From: Hyphomicrobiales bacterium
GTDB taxonomy: Bacteria > Pseudomonadota > Alphaproteobacteria > Rhizobiales > Aestuariivirgaceae
Assembly (NCBI GenBank): GCA_027030295.1
Contig: JALVFB010000226.1
Location: 1 to 26,427 of the forward strand
DNA length: 26,427 nt
Reading direction: 5' to 3'
Below the pieces are notes generated by a model that did not search any database, was not told the origin of the DNA, and was given only the letters and a program-made list of their open reading frames with translations. This document shows positions 14,432 through 25,500 of this stretch, one piece after another (positions within the stretch are counted from its first letter, which is position 1; every line of letters starts with the position of its first letter). Made by a program: the position numbers and the translations under genes.

Positions 14432-16120
14432 ATGGCTATCGATATCAATGTGCCCGATCTGACGGAGCTGAAGCCCAGGATCACGGTGTTCGGCGTCGGC
14501 GGCGGTGGCTGCAACGCGGTGAACAACATGATCAACTCCAAGCTCACCGGCGTGGAGTTCGTGGTGGCCAATACCGACGCGCAGGCGCTGGCGAAAAGCC
14601 CGTGCGAGCGCAAGATCCAGATGGGCATCAACAGCACCAAGGGGCTGGGCGCCGGATCGCAGCCGGAAGTGGGCGCGCAGGCGGCGGAAGAGGCCATGGG
14701 CGAGATCGAGGATCAGCTCGTCGGCTCCAACATGGTGTTCATCACCGCCGGCATGGGCGGCGGCACCGGCACCGGCGCGGCGCCGGTGATCGCCCGCAAG
14801 GCGCGCGAGCTGGGCATCCTCACCGTCGGCGTGGTGACCAAGCCGTTCAACTTCGAGGGGCGGCGGCGCATGGCCATCGCCGAGCGCGGCATCGAGAACC
14901 TGGCGCAGCACGTGGACACGCTCATCGTGATCCCCAACCAGAACCTGTTCCGGGTGGCCAACGAGGCGACCTCGTTCACCGCCGCCTTCGCCATGGCCGA
15001 CCAGGTGCTCTATTCGGGCGTGGCCTCCATCACCGAGCTGATGACCAAGGAAGGGCTCATCAACCTCGACTTCGCCGACGTGCGGGCGGTGATGTCCGAC
15101 ATGGGCAAGGCGATGATGGGCACCGGCGAGGCCTCCGGCGACAACCGTGCCGAGGAAGCGGCGCTGGCGGCCATCGCCAATCCGCTGCTGGATATCGAAT
15201 CCATGGCCGGGGCGCGCGGCGTGCTCATCTCCATCTCCGGCGGGCCGGACCTGGGCCTGTACGAGGTGGATCAGGCGGCCTCGCGCATCCGCGAGGAGGT
15301 GGATCCGGAGGCCAACATCATCGTCGGCGCCACCATCGAGGAAGAGCTGGAAGGCACCATGCGGGTTTCGGTGGTGGCCACGGGGCTGGCCGAACACGGG
15401 CAGCAGGCGGGCGAGACGCCGCGCCAGGGCGAGAGCATCGCCTCCATGGCGCCGCCGCCGGGCTTCTCGACGCCGGTCAACTCGGGGCTGGCGGGCGTTC
15501 CGGTGCGGGAAACCGCAGGTGAGCGGCAGGGCGCGCCGGAATCCGCCCCCACGAAAGAGGCGGCGAAAGGCGAGGAAGCGATGGAGCCGCCGCTGCACGA
15601 TCCGGCTGGCGGCGAACCCATCGGTGGCGCCGGAGAGAAGAGGCAGGATCCGTATGACGCTCGCTCCGACGGCGGAATGTCCGGCATGACCGGCGGCATG
15701 GCGGAACAACCCCAGCACATGCCACACACACCCGCCCCCAAGGCGCCGCCCTTGCGCGATACGGTGGAAAAACACACGGCCGCCGCCGGGCCAGAGGCGG
15801 AATTCCGGCCCGGGCCATCGGCGCCGGGGCCGCGCATTCCCGACGTGGATGAATTTCCGCCGCGCATCCGCGACATGGTGCAGGAGAAGCAGCAGCAGAT
15901 CAACGATGCGGCCGAAGGCGGCAAACGGGAAAAACTGTTCGACAAGGTGAAAGTATTCTTCGGCAAGGGGCACGAGGCGCCAAAGGCAGAACCGGCGCCG
16001 AAGACCGGCGGCGCGGAGGGTGGCGCGCGCAAGGTCGCCGTCAATGGCGCGACGGAAACGCCGCAGCCGGTGGACGAGGACGATCCCTACAGCATTCCGG
16101 CCTTCCTGCGGCGAAGGTGA
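14432..16120 (+). CDS. ftsZ: Cell division GTPase FtsZ
   Basis: Predicted 562 aa. ATG 14432 follows GGAAGGGG (14420-14427); a frame from 14363 lacks this support. FtsZ polymerises with GTP into the division ring. The GTP-binding domain begins [17 protein letters not shown], with the tubulin signature GGGTGTGAA at 109-117. The T7 synergy loop [15 protein letters not shown] follows. The globular part ends near residue 320. Then comes an unusually long linker of about 225 residues, rich in Pro, Gly, Glu and Met, with one likely helix ([20 protein letters not shown] and [12 protein letters not shown]). The conserved end [15 protein letters not shown] binds FtsA and other partners. It is transcribed separately from ftsA and closed by its own terminator. 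Confidence 0.98.
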   Translation: MAIDINVPDLTELKPRITVFGVGGGGCNAVNNMINSKLTGVEFVVANTDAQALAKSPCERKIQMGINSTKGLGAGSQPEVGAQAAEEAMGEIEDQLVGSNMVFITAGMGGGTGTGAAPVIARKARELGILTVGVVTKPFNFEGRRRMAIAERGIENLAQHVDTLIVIPNQNLFRVANEATSFTAAFAMADQVLYSGVASITELMTKEGLINLDFADVRAVMSDMGKAMMGTGEASGDNRAEEAALAAIANPLLDIESMAGARGVLISISGGPDLGLYEVDQAASRIREEVDPEANIIVGATIEEELEGTMRVSVVATGLAEHGQQAGETPRQGESIASMAPPPGFSTPVNSGLAGVPVRETAGERQGAPESAPTKEAAKGEEAMEPPLHDPAGGEPIGGAGEKRQDPYDARSDGGMSGMTGGMAEQPQHMPHTPAPKAPPLRDTVEKHTAAAGPEAEFRPGPSAPGPRIPDVDEFPPRIRDMVQEKQQQINDAAEGGKREKLFDKVKVFFGKGHEAPKAEPAPKTGGAEGGARKVAVNGATETPQPVDEDDPYSIPAFLRRR

Positions 16121-16145
16121 TCGGCAGCGCAGTCGAATTCGACAG

Positions 16146-16178
16146 GAAAACCGGCGGAACATATTTCCGCCGGTTTTC
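16146..16178 (+). terminator. Intrinsic terminator after ftsZ
   Basis: A perfect 14-bp stem, 16146-16159 (GAAAACCGGCGGAA) with 16165-16178, closes a 5-nt loop CATAT. The A-tract on one side and T-tract on the other would make it work in both directions. It lies 26 nt after the ftsZ stop. Confidence 0.85.
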
Positions 16179-16260
16179 GTTGTTTCATGGACACGGGCTT
16201 GGTGCGCGGGGTGTGAAGTGTGCTATGGCTGCACCGGGCGATCATCAAACGAGGAAGGCG

Positions 16261-17169
16261 ATGCCGGGCGGAGCGAACGGTTTTCTGGGGGCTTGCCGGC
16301 GCGGCGGGGCGCGCGGCCTGTTGGCGGCGGGGCTGCTGGGGCTGACGCTGGCCGGATGCGCCAGCGGCGGCAACATGCTGGACAAGCTGATGGGCGGGGT
16401 GAAGGACGCCATCGCCCCCAGCCCGGACAAGCCCGACCAGGTGGAGCCGATCTCCAAGCTCTACAACGACGCGCTGGCCTCGCTGAAGGCCGGGGAATAT
16501 CGCTCCGCGGCGAAGAAATTCGCCAAGGTGGAGCGGCAATATCCCTATTCGCGCTGGGCGTCGAAGGCCATCCTGATGCAGGCCTATGCGCAATACATGC
16601 GCAATGATTACGACAAGGCCATCGCCGCGGCGAAGAAGTTCCTGACGCTGCATCCGGGGCACAAGGACGCGCCTTATGCGCACTACCTCGTCGCCCTGTC
16701 GCTGTATGAGCAGATCTCGGACGTGAAACACGACCCGACGGTGGCGAAAAAGGCGCGCGAGGCGCTTCAGCTGGTGGCGAATCGCTACCCCGAAACGCGC
16801 TATGCGGCGGACGCGCAGCGCAAGCTGAAGGCGGTGCAGGACTATCTGGCCGGCAAGGAGATGGAGGTGGGGCGCTATTACCTGAAGCGCGGCAACCATC
16901 TGGCCGCCATCAACCGCTTCAAGAAGGTGATCACCGACTATCAGACCACCGCGCACGTGCCCGAAGCGCTCTACCGGCTGGTGGAGGCCTATCTGGCGCT
17001 GGGCATTCGTTCCGAGGCGCAGACGGCGGCGGCGGTGCTGGGGCACAATTTTCCCGGTTCGCCGTGGTACAAGGACGCCTACCGGCTGTTGACCGGCCAG
17101 GGGCTGTCGCCAGCGGAGAACACCGGCTCGTGGATTTCGCGCGCCTTCCGCAAGCTGATTCCCGGCTGA
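16261..17169 (+). CDS. bamD: Outer membrane assembly lipoprotein BamD
   Basis: Predicted 302 aa. ATG 16261 has GAGGAAGG upstream and opens a lipoprotein signal: a basic N-terminus, then LLAAGLLGLTLAGC with the lipidated Cys at 33. BamD is an outer-membrane lipoprotein of the BAM complex that scaffolds BamA for insertion of beta-barrel proteins. The mature part has the expected tetratricopeptide helices: PISKLYNDALASLKAGEYRSAAKKFAKVERQYPYSRWASKAILMQAYAQY, then NDYDKAIAAAKKFLTLHPGHKDAPYAHYLVALS and ETRYAADAQRKLKAVQDYLAGKEMEVGRYYLKRGNHLAAINRFKKVITDY. lpxC, the usual left neighbour in Alphaproteobacteria, is missing; recN follows after an inserted minus-strand gene. Confidence 0.96.
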   Translation: MPGGANGFLGACRRGGARGLLAAGLLGLTLAGCASGGNMLDKLMGGVKDAIAPSPDKPDQVEPISKLYNDALASLKAGEYRSAAKKFAKVERQYPYSRWASKAILMQAYAQYMRNDYDKAIAAAKKFLTLHPGHKDAPYAHYLVALSLYEQISDVKHDPTVAKKAREALQLVANRYPETRYAADAQRKLKAVQDYLAGKEMEVGRYYLKRGNHLAAINRFKKVITDYQTTAHVPEALYRLVEAYLALGIRSEAQTAAAVLGHNFPGSPWYKDAYRLLTGQGLSPAENTGSWISRAFRKLIPG

Positions 17170-17180
17170 CGCGCGGCAAG

Positions 17181-17213
17181 GAAAAGGCCGGCGCCCAGGA
17201 CGCCGACCTTTTC
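17181..17213. terminator. Bidirectional terminator between bamD and the DUF2147 gene
   Basis: GAAAAGGCCGGCG (17181-17193) pairs with CGCCGACCTTTTC (17201-17213) with one mismatch and a 7-nt loop. It has A/T tracts on both sides and lies 11 nt after bamD and 21 nt after the end of the minus-strand gene, so it serves both. Confidence 0.8.
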
Positions 17214-17234
17214 ACGAATTCCCGTGGTTGGGGC

Positions 17235-17597
17235 TCACTTCACGCGCGTCCACACCTCGGCGTCGCACATGGAGTTGCCGATGGCGCAGCCCTGCACCTT
17301 CAGCTTGCCGGCGCCGATCATGGTGACGGTGCCGTTGAAGGTCATGAAGCCGGGCATCTCGGGGTGCTTCATGTCGCCTTTCCAGGCGCCGCCCTTCTTC
17401 TTGATGCCCTTGAACATCACGAAGCCCTTCTTCTTGCCCTTCTCGATGGCGCCGCACATGCCGCCGCCGCATTTCCACACCTTCGCGATGTCGCCATTGG
17501 GGCGTTTCCACTTGCCCCACGGCGAAGCGGCGAAGGCCGGCGCGGCCATGAACGCGGCCGCGGTGAGCACGAGAATGGAACGTTTCATCATCGACAT
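17235..17597 (-). CDS. Secreted DUF2147 family protein
   Basis: Predicted 120 aa from the ATG at 17597, chosen because GGAGGGAG lies 10 nt upstream; two other Met codons follow within four residues. It has a clear signal peptide, MMKRSILVLTAAAFMAAPAFA, with cleavage likely after AFA at residue 23. The mature part has the DUF2147 (PF09917) pattern: GKWKRPNGDIAKVWKCGGGMCGAIEKG, then MTFNGTVTMIGAGKLKVQGCAIGNSMCD. Four cysteines in two close pairs suggest periplasmic disulfides. It is short for the family and unusually Lys-rich in the middle (KGKKKGFVMFKGIKKKGGAWKGDMKHP). No function is established. It faces the opposite way to the genes around it. Confidence 0.88.
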   Translation of the reverse strand: MSMMKRSILVLTAAAFMAAPAFAASPWGKWKRPNGDIAKVWKCGGGMCGAIEKGKKKGFVMFKGIKKKGGAWKGDMKHPEMPGFMTFNGTVTMIGAGKLKVQGCAIGNSMCDAEVWTRVK

Positions 17598-17801
17598 GTC
17601 AGGTCTTCTCCCTCCACTGAAATCATCGGGGTTCGTTCGCAACGGGCCGGAACGCCGCCCGTCACCCCCTCCCTCGGCGTGTCGCCGAATTCAACGTGCC
17701 ACAGGGGCGGGCGGGAGTCAAAGACGCATTCCACAAGCCGCATATGCCATGGCGGCGATGGGCTGTTCCGTGTCCGTGATTTTTTCGTATAACCCATTCC
17801 C

Positions 17802-19514
17802 ATGCTGCAACACCTGTCCATACGCAATGTGGTGCTCATCGAGGCGCTGGAGCTGGAGCTGACCCCCGGCATGACCGTGCTCACCGGCGAGACGGGCGCG
17901 GGCAAGTCCATCCTGCTGGACGCGCTGGGGCTGGCGCTGGGGGCGCGCGGCGACGCCTCGCTGGTGCGCGCCGGGGCGGAGCGGGCCAGTGTGACGGCCA
18001 CCTTCGCCCTGCCGGCGGAGCATCCGGTGTTCGCCCTGCTGGCGGAAGAGGACATCGAGGTGGAGGAGCCGGGAAGGCTGATGTTGCGCCGGGTGCAGCG
18101 GGCCGATGGCGGCACGCGGGCGTGGGTGGAAGGGCAGCCGGCGCCGGTGTCGCTGTTGCGGCGCATCGGGCAGATGCTGGTGGAAATCCACGGCCAGCAC
18201 GAGGCGCGCGCGCTGATGGACGAATCGCGGCACCTTTCCCTGCTGGACGCTTTCGCCGGGCTGGAAGATCGCAAGGCGCGGGTGGCGGCGCTGTGGCGCG
18301 CCTGGCGTGCGGCGGCGCGCGATCTGGAGGCGCTGCGGGACGAACTGGAGCAGGCGGCGCGCGAACGCGAATGGCTGGAGCATGTGGTGGCGGAGCTTGA
18401 AGAGCTGGCGCCGGAGCCGGGCGAGGAAGAGGCGCTGGCGGCGCGCCGGACGCGGATGATGCACGCCGAGCAGTTCGCCGAGGCGCTTTCCGCCATGCGC
18501 GGGGCGCTGGTGGAGGGCGGCGGGCCGGTGGCCGGACGCATCGCGGGCGCCTTGCGGCGGCTGGAGCGGCAGCGCGAGCAGGCGGGGGGGCTGTTCGACG
18601 AGGTGTGCGAGGCCTTCGACCGGGTGCTGGTGGAGCTGGCGGAGGCCGAGCGGCTGCTGGACGAGGCGGAGGCCGGCCTGGAGTTCGACGCGGCGGAGCT
18701 GGAGAAGGTGGAGGAGCGCCTGTTCGCTTTGCGCGAGGTGGCGCGCAAGCACCGGGTGCGGCCGGACGACTTGCCGCGGTTGCGCGAGGAGCTGGCCGGC
18801 AAGCTGGCGGCCATTCAGGACAGTGGCGCGGCCATCGCCGAGCGGGAAAAGGCGACGGAAGCGGCGCGGGCGCAATACCTGGAGGCGGCGGAGGCGTTGT
18901 CGGCGGCGCGGCGGGCGGCGGCGGAAGAGCTGGCGGCGAAGGTCATGGCCGAACTGCCGCCGCTGAAGCTGGAGCATGCGCGCTTTCAGGTGGCGGTGGA
19001 AAGCGGCGAGGACCTGGCCGGGCCGGAGGGCATGGACAGGGTGATGTTTCGCGTGGCCACCAATCCGGGGCAACCGGCCGGGCCGCTGGCGAAGATCGCC
19101 TCCGGCGGCGAGCTTGCGCGCTTCATGCTGGCGCTGAAGGTGGTGCTGGCGGCGCGCGGGTCGGCGCCGGTGCTCATCTTCGACGAGATCGACACCGGCG
19201 TCGGTGGCGCGGTGGCGGCGGCCATGGGAGAGCGCCTGCAACGGCTGGCGGAAAGCGGCCTGCAGGTGCTGGCGGTGACCCATTCGCCGCAGGTGGCGGC
19301 GCGGGCGGCCACGCAGCTGCGCATCTCGAAGGAAGTGTCCGGCGAAGGCGGGGAACAGGCCACGCGCACGCGGGTTCAGGCGCTGGATGCGGCCAGTCGC
19401 CGCGAGGAGATTGCAAGAATGCTCTCGGCACACAACATCACTGACGAGGCCCGCGCGCAGGCGGCTCGGCTGCTGGAGCACGCGGCGGAAGGCGCGGTGG
19501 ATCAGGGAGGCTGA
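17802..19514 (+). CDS. recN: DNA repair ATPase RecN
   Basis: Predicted 570 aa. RecN is an SMC-like ATPase that acts early in double-strand break repair with RecA. It has Walker A VLTGETGAGKSILLDALGLALG (GETGAGKS at 29-36), the Q-loop region VEIHGQHEARALM, two antiparallel coiled-coil segments (about 165-240 and 275-380), the signature KIASGGELARFMLALKVVLA, Walker B VLIFDEIDTGVGG and the THSPQVAARA switch. There is no Shine-Dalgarno site at ATG 17802. TATAAC at 17788-17793 would place a start of transcription at or just before the ATG, so the mRNA might be leaderless. ligA begins 3 nt after its stop. Confidence 0.97.
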   Translation: MLQHLSIRNVVLIEALELELTPGMTVLTGETGAGKSILLDALGLALGARGDASLVRAGAERASVTATFALPAEHPVFALLAEEDIEVEEPGRLMLRRVQRADGGTRAWVEGQPAPVSLLRRIGQMLVEIHGQHEARALMDESRHLSLLDAFAGLEDRKARVAALWRAWRAAARDLEALRDELEQAAREREWLEHVVAELEELAPEPGEEEALAARRTRMMHAEQFAEALSAMRGALVEGGGPVAGRIAGALRRLERQREQAGGLFDEVCEAFDRVLVELAEAERLLDEAEAGLEFDAAELEKVEERLFALREVARKHRVRPDDLPRLREELAGKLAAIQDSGAAIAEREKATEAARAQYLEAAEALSAARRAAAEELAAKVMAELPPLKLEHARFQVAVESGEDLAGPEGMDRVMFRVATNPGQPAGPLAKIASGGELARFMLALKVVLAARGSAPVLIFDEIDTGVGGAVAAAMGERLQRLAESGLQVLAVTHSPQVAARAATQLRISKEVSGEGGEQATRTRVQALDAASRREEIARMLSAHNITDEARAQAARLLEHAAEGAVDQGG

Positions 19515-21698
<2,184 letters not shown>

Positions 21699-21721
21699 GC
21701 GTGACGCTGGCAGCGGACGTG

Positions 21722-21750
21722 TTGACTCGGCGCTAACCTCCCTTTAGCAT
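21722..21750 (+). promoter_or_regulatory. Promoter of the toxin-antitoxin-like operon
   Basis: TTGACT (21722-21727), a 17-nt spacer and TAGCAT (21745-21750) give a strong sigma-70-type promoter 27 nt upstream of the first ATG. A GCTAA-N7-TTAGC inverted repeat (21732-21748) covers the spacer and the first part of the -10. Confidence 0.7.
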
Positions 21751-21751
21751 T

Positions 21752-21772
21752 CACCTATCAAAATGATAGGTG
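21752..21772. promoter_or_regulatory. Operator-like palindrome before the DUF4258 gene
   Basis: CACCTATCA-AAA-TGATAGGTG is a perfect 9-bp inverted repeat just after the -10 and just before the ATG at 21777. It covers the likely transcription start and the weak GGTGG ribosome site. It suits binding by the HTH protein encoded downstream, or an RNA hairpin that limits translation. Confidence 0.65.
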
Positions 21773-21776
21773 GTGC

Positions 21777-22100
21777 ATGAAGAAGCAGCCTTGGAGTCCC
21801 GCGGACGCCACGGAAATCATCAGGAAGCTCGCTGATGGCAAGGGGCAAACCGCCTTCACGCGCCATGCGTCTGAACGGATGCGGGAGCGTGACATCATCA
21901 TGGGCGATGTTCTCTACGTGCTGAAGAACGGCTTCGTGCACGATGATCCCGTGGCGTGCGAGAAAACTCCCGGTTTATTCAAGTATGCCATCGAGTCGAC
22001 CGCACCCAACTCCAGAGGGAGGACAGTGCGAGTGATCGTGATACCGGACGCCACCAGAGGCGGGTCGATCAAGATCGTCACGGTCATGTGGAAGGATTGA
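21777..22100 (+). CDS. DUF4258 family protein, putative toxin
   Basis: Predicted 107 aa. The N-terminal helix (WSPADATEIIRKLADG) is followed by FTRHASERMRERDIIMGDVLYVLKNG (His30, Arg34, Arg38) and a beta-rich end, LFKYAIESTAPNSRGRTVRVIVIP then IKIVTVMWKD. This is the DUF4258 (PF14076) pattern, a small fold likened to RelE and MqsR-type ribonucleases. It is the first gene of a two-gene operon with an HTH partner, which suggests the toxin of a type II pair with the toxin gene first, as in higBA or mqsRA. Its ribosome site is poor (GGTGG, 3 nt from the ATG, in the operator arm). GC content is visibly lower than in ligA, a sign of transfer. Toxicity is inferred, not shown. Confidence 0.75.
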   Translation: MKKQPWSPADATEIIRKLADGKGQTAFTRHASERMRERDIIMGDVLYVLKNGFVHDDPVACEKTPGLFKYAIESTAPNSRGRTVRVIVIPDATRGGSIKIVTVMWKD

Positions 22101-22113
22101 AGGAGGTGGATTC

Positions 22114-22563
22114 ATGTCGCGCTACCACTACACGGAGTGCGGGCTGGACAACGTTTTCATCGAAGGTGTGGAAATCATCAAGGATGAAGACGGAGAGGAG
22201 GTCGTGTGCATTCCCGCTATCGGTGAACTGCACAAGGCCATCGCCACGGGCATCCTCAAGCAGGCCGGGGCCATGTCCGGCAAGGAGCTGCGCTTCCTGC
22301 GCACGGAGATGGGCATGACGCAGGCGGAACTGAGCCAGCTGTTGCACCGTGACGCGCAGACCATCGCGCGGTGGGAGAAGGAGGAAATTCCCATCGACGG
22401 CAACGCGGACACGGTGGTGCGCAAGCTGGCGGCGGAAAAGCTGGACATCGCACTGAATATGAGCACCGAGGAATTGGCGCGCCTGACCGTGCCCAGCGCC
22501 AGGCCGCGGGAAATCGCCATTCGGCGCGCGGATGACGATGGTTACGAATTGAAGGCAGCGTGA
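22114..22563 (+). CDS. HTH-domain regulator, putative antitoxin (MqsA/YgiT-like HTH)
   Basis: Predicted 149 aa. The strong site AAGGAGGTGG ends 6 nt before ATG 22114, 13 nt after the DUF4258 stop. The N-terminal 50 residues (YHYTECGLDNVFIEGVEIIKDEDGEEVVCIP) are a small domain with two lone cysteines in place of the CxxC pairs of YgiT-type zinc fingers. Residues 56-110 are an XRE/MqsA-type helix-turn-helix: KELRFLRTEMGMTQAELSQLLHRDAQTIARWEKEE. A 40-residue tail follows. It probably binds the partner protein and autorepresses the operon through the palindromes upstream. Its TGA and the TGA of the facing gene form TGAGC-GCC-GCTCA (22561-22573). Confidence 0.8.
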   Translation: MSRYHYTECGLDNVFIEGVEIIKDEDGEEVVCIPAIGELHKAIATGILKQAGAMSGKELRFLRTEMGMTQAELSQLLHRDAQTIARWEKEEIPIDGNADTVVRKLAAEKLDIALNMSTEELARLTVPSARPREIAIRRADDDGYELKAA

Positions 22564-22570
22564 GCGCCGC

Positions 22571-25500
22571 TCATGGCGCGGAGCGGGAAGGGGCGAGGCG
22601 GTTCCAGTTGGTCAGCGGCTTGTAGAGGACGCGCGGGCCGCGGCGGGGCGTGGCGGGTTTCTTCTGGGGAGCGGCGGGTTTTTCGGTCTTTTCCGGTTGG
22701 GGTTTCTGGCGTTGCCGCCGCTGCCGCGCCTGCTGACGGACGGTGGGTGTTTCGCGCTTGCCGGTGGCGCCAGGTTGCTGGCGGGGCCGGGCGGGCTTGT
22801 CTTCGCCTTTCGGCCGGGATTTCTGTCGCTGCCGTTGAGGCCGGGGTTCGTGGGCCGTATTTCCTTTTTCCGGGTTAGGCGTCGCAGGCTTCTTCGTTGT
22901 TGTCTTTTCCGGCTTGCGTTCCGCCGAGGCGGGCCTGGATTTTTGCATCGCTTTTCCATCAGCCCGGGTGGCGGCCTTTCCCTTCGTGGCGGGGGCTTCG
23001 TCTTCCGTGGCCTGCAGAATGAGCTGGCGCAGCGTGACATCATCGGGCGTTTGCGGCATGGCGGCCTTGCGTTGCTCGCGTTGCAACTCGTTGGCGCGAA
23101 TGGTGGACAGTTCCTTCTGCAGACGGCTGATGATGTTTTCCGCCTGTTGGCGCTCCAGGCGCTCGCGGCGGCGGCGTTCTTCCTCCTCCAGTTTGCGCGC
23201 GCGCTCCTCCATGCGGCGGCGTTGTTCCTCCAGCCGGCGGATCTCCTCCATCTTGCGCCGGATCAGGCGTTCCTGCAGCCATTCGCGCAAGGCCGCCACC
23301 TCGCGGGAAACGGTGAGCGCCCGCGGCGGCCCGGCAATGGCGATGGAAAAGGGCGGGGCGGTCCGTTCGCCCCTCTCCGAAAACTCCAGGGTGATGTCCA
23401 GCCTGGCTTGAGCCGGGTCCATCAGGCCGCCGATGCGGGTGGTCAGGCCGGCATGGGCGTATTCCAGCGGCGCCAGCTCCAGCATGCCGCTGGCCAGCCG
23501 CAGATCGACGGCGCCTTTCTCCGGCAGGGGCCAGTCGCCGGCATGCAGGTTTTCGCGCACCAATGCGCGGAAGCGTTTCAGCGCCTTTTCATCCGTGATG
23601 CGGCGCAAGGCCCGCAACAGGCGGTCGGGCGAGAGGCCCTCGATGACGGCTTGCCGGAAGCGCAGCGTGCCCTTGCCCTGCAGCACGGGCAGAAAGCCGG
23701 GCAGGGTGACGGTGCGCCCGGCGAAGGACAACTCCAGCGTGGCCTGACCACGCAGGCGCATGGCGCCTTCGGTGAAGCGCAGCAGGCGATGCAACGGCAG
23801 ATCGGCGCGCATCCCGCCGCGCGCCTGCAACCCCAGGGGCACGCGGCGCAACAGGGTTTGCGCCGTCAGCGTGGTCTTGCGCCGGCCGCCTTTCAGCTCC
23901 AGCCGCAAAGTGTTTTCATCGCGGCCCTCGATGCGCAACAGGGCATCGGGCAGGCGCCAGCCCCCGGCCAGCAGGCGCATTTCATCGGCGCGCAGTTCCA
24001 CGTCCGGGCGCCAGCCGGCGGCGAGATGTTCGCGAAGGCGCACGGGATTGTCCGGGGCGGACAGCAACAGCCGCAACAGCTCGCGCAGATCGGCGCGATC
24101 CGCCGCCAGTCGTGCCCACAGGGATGGCGGTTCGGCCAGCGGCCAGGCCAGTTTCATCTCGCCGCCGATCGTCGCGTCGCCCAGCCGGGCGTCGAGCTTG
24201 CGCAGAGCCAGGTGGCCGGGGCTGAAGGCGAGCCGGGCCTCGCCTTCCGTGGCCGTGGCGGCGGGTGCGTATAGCCCGGCGTGTCGCAGCGGCCAGGCGG
24301 CGTCGGCGATGCTCCATGCCAGCCTGCCGGCGCCTTGCAACGGGGGAAAGGCGTCGGCCCGTTCTGACGGCAGGCGGGCGTCGCCCTCGTATCGCAGGCG
24401 CAGGCCGGGCAGTTGCAGGCGGGTGGTGGCGCGCATGGCCCTGTTCGGCGTGCCCTCGGCCCGCAACGCGAAGTGAAACGGGCCGTCCGTGACGGTGGCG
24501 GGCATGCGGGCCAGCGCCAGCAGCGGCGCGGCTTTCGGGCTTTTCACCTCGGCACGGACATTCCATTGTCCGCCGGCGAGGGTGGTCCAGGTGGAATTTC
24601 CGTTCACGTCAAGGTCAATATCCACCGGCCCGGTCTTGCCCTTCAGGTGCGCGGAAAGACGCACGGGGCGCGCGGCGTCCGGGGGCGTGTCAGCCATGTC
24701 CCGTGGCGCAGCCCGCAGGGTCAGGCGCAAATCGATGGCGCCGAGGCGACGCAGCCAGTCCGGCGGCGTTTCCGCCGTGGCGAGGCCGCCCAGCGCCCGC
24801 CACAGGGCGGAGGCGTCGTCTCCCCGCAAGCGGATGGAAAGATCGCCGCGCCAGGGTTCCTGCCAGCCGGGGCGATGGAAGGCGCCGCCACCCTGCAGGG
24901 CGAGGCCGGCCAGGTCGGCCACCTTCAGGGCATCGATGCGGATGGCGCGCGGGGTGTGCAGCAGTTCCAGCTGCGTGTTCTTCCAGGGCAGGCCGACCAG
25001 CCGCAGCTCCGTCACGTTCAGCAGCAGACTGAAGTCGGCGTCCACCGGGCTGAGCAGGGGGCGGACATCCGCCATCCCGGCGGCGCCGCGCCAGGAATCC
25101 AGGTCGAGCCTGTCCGCCGAGAAGGTGATTTCGTTGCGCGGCCTGTCTTTCCGGTTGGTTGTGTGGCGCCAGTCCAGGCGGGCCGGGGCGTCGTCCAGGC
25201 GCAACCGGCGGCTCACCAGGCGCAGGGCGTCGTCGGTCAGATCAAGGGTGGCGAGCAGGTCGAACGATCCCGGCGCGCCGCGCCAGAGCCCGTCCAGCAA
25301 CTCCCGCGCGTCGGGCGCGAAGCCAAACAACAGGGCGCGGGCGTCGGCGGTTTTCACCGCCAGTTCGCCGGTAAGCTGCACCATGTCGCCGGCCAGCAGG
25401 TTTCCACGGAAGGACAGGCGGGTGCCGTTGGCGGCGTTGGCGCGCAGGTGGCGGATGGTGAACAATTCGCGGGTGGCCTCGGCGGAGAGGCTGGCGGCGG

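Noticed and set aside
17765..17779. Possible SOS (LexA) box upstream of recN, GTTC-N7-GTGA
   Set aside because: The alphaproteobacterial consensus is GTTC-N7-GTTC; the second half has two mismatches of four, too weak to call.
22697..24274. A 525-codon plus-strand frame opposite the AsmA gene
   Set aside because: Composition is Gln/Arg/Gly-rich without domains, and the opposite strand has a clear AsmA reading.
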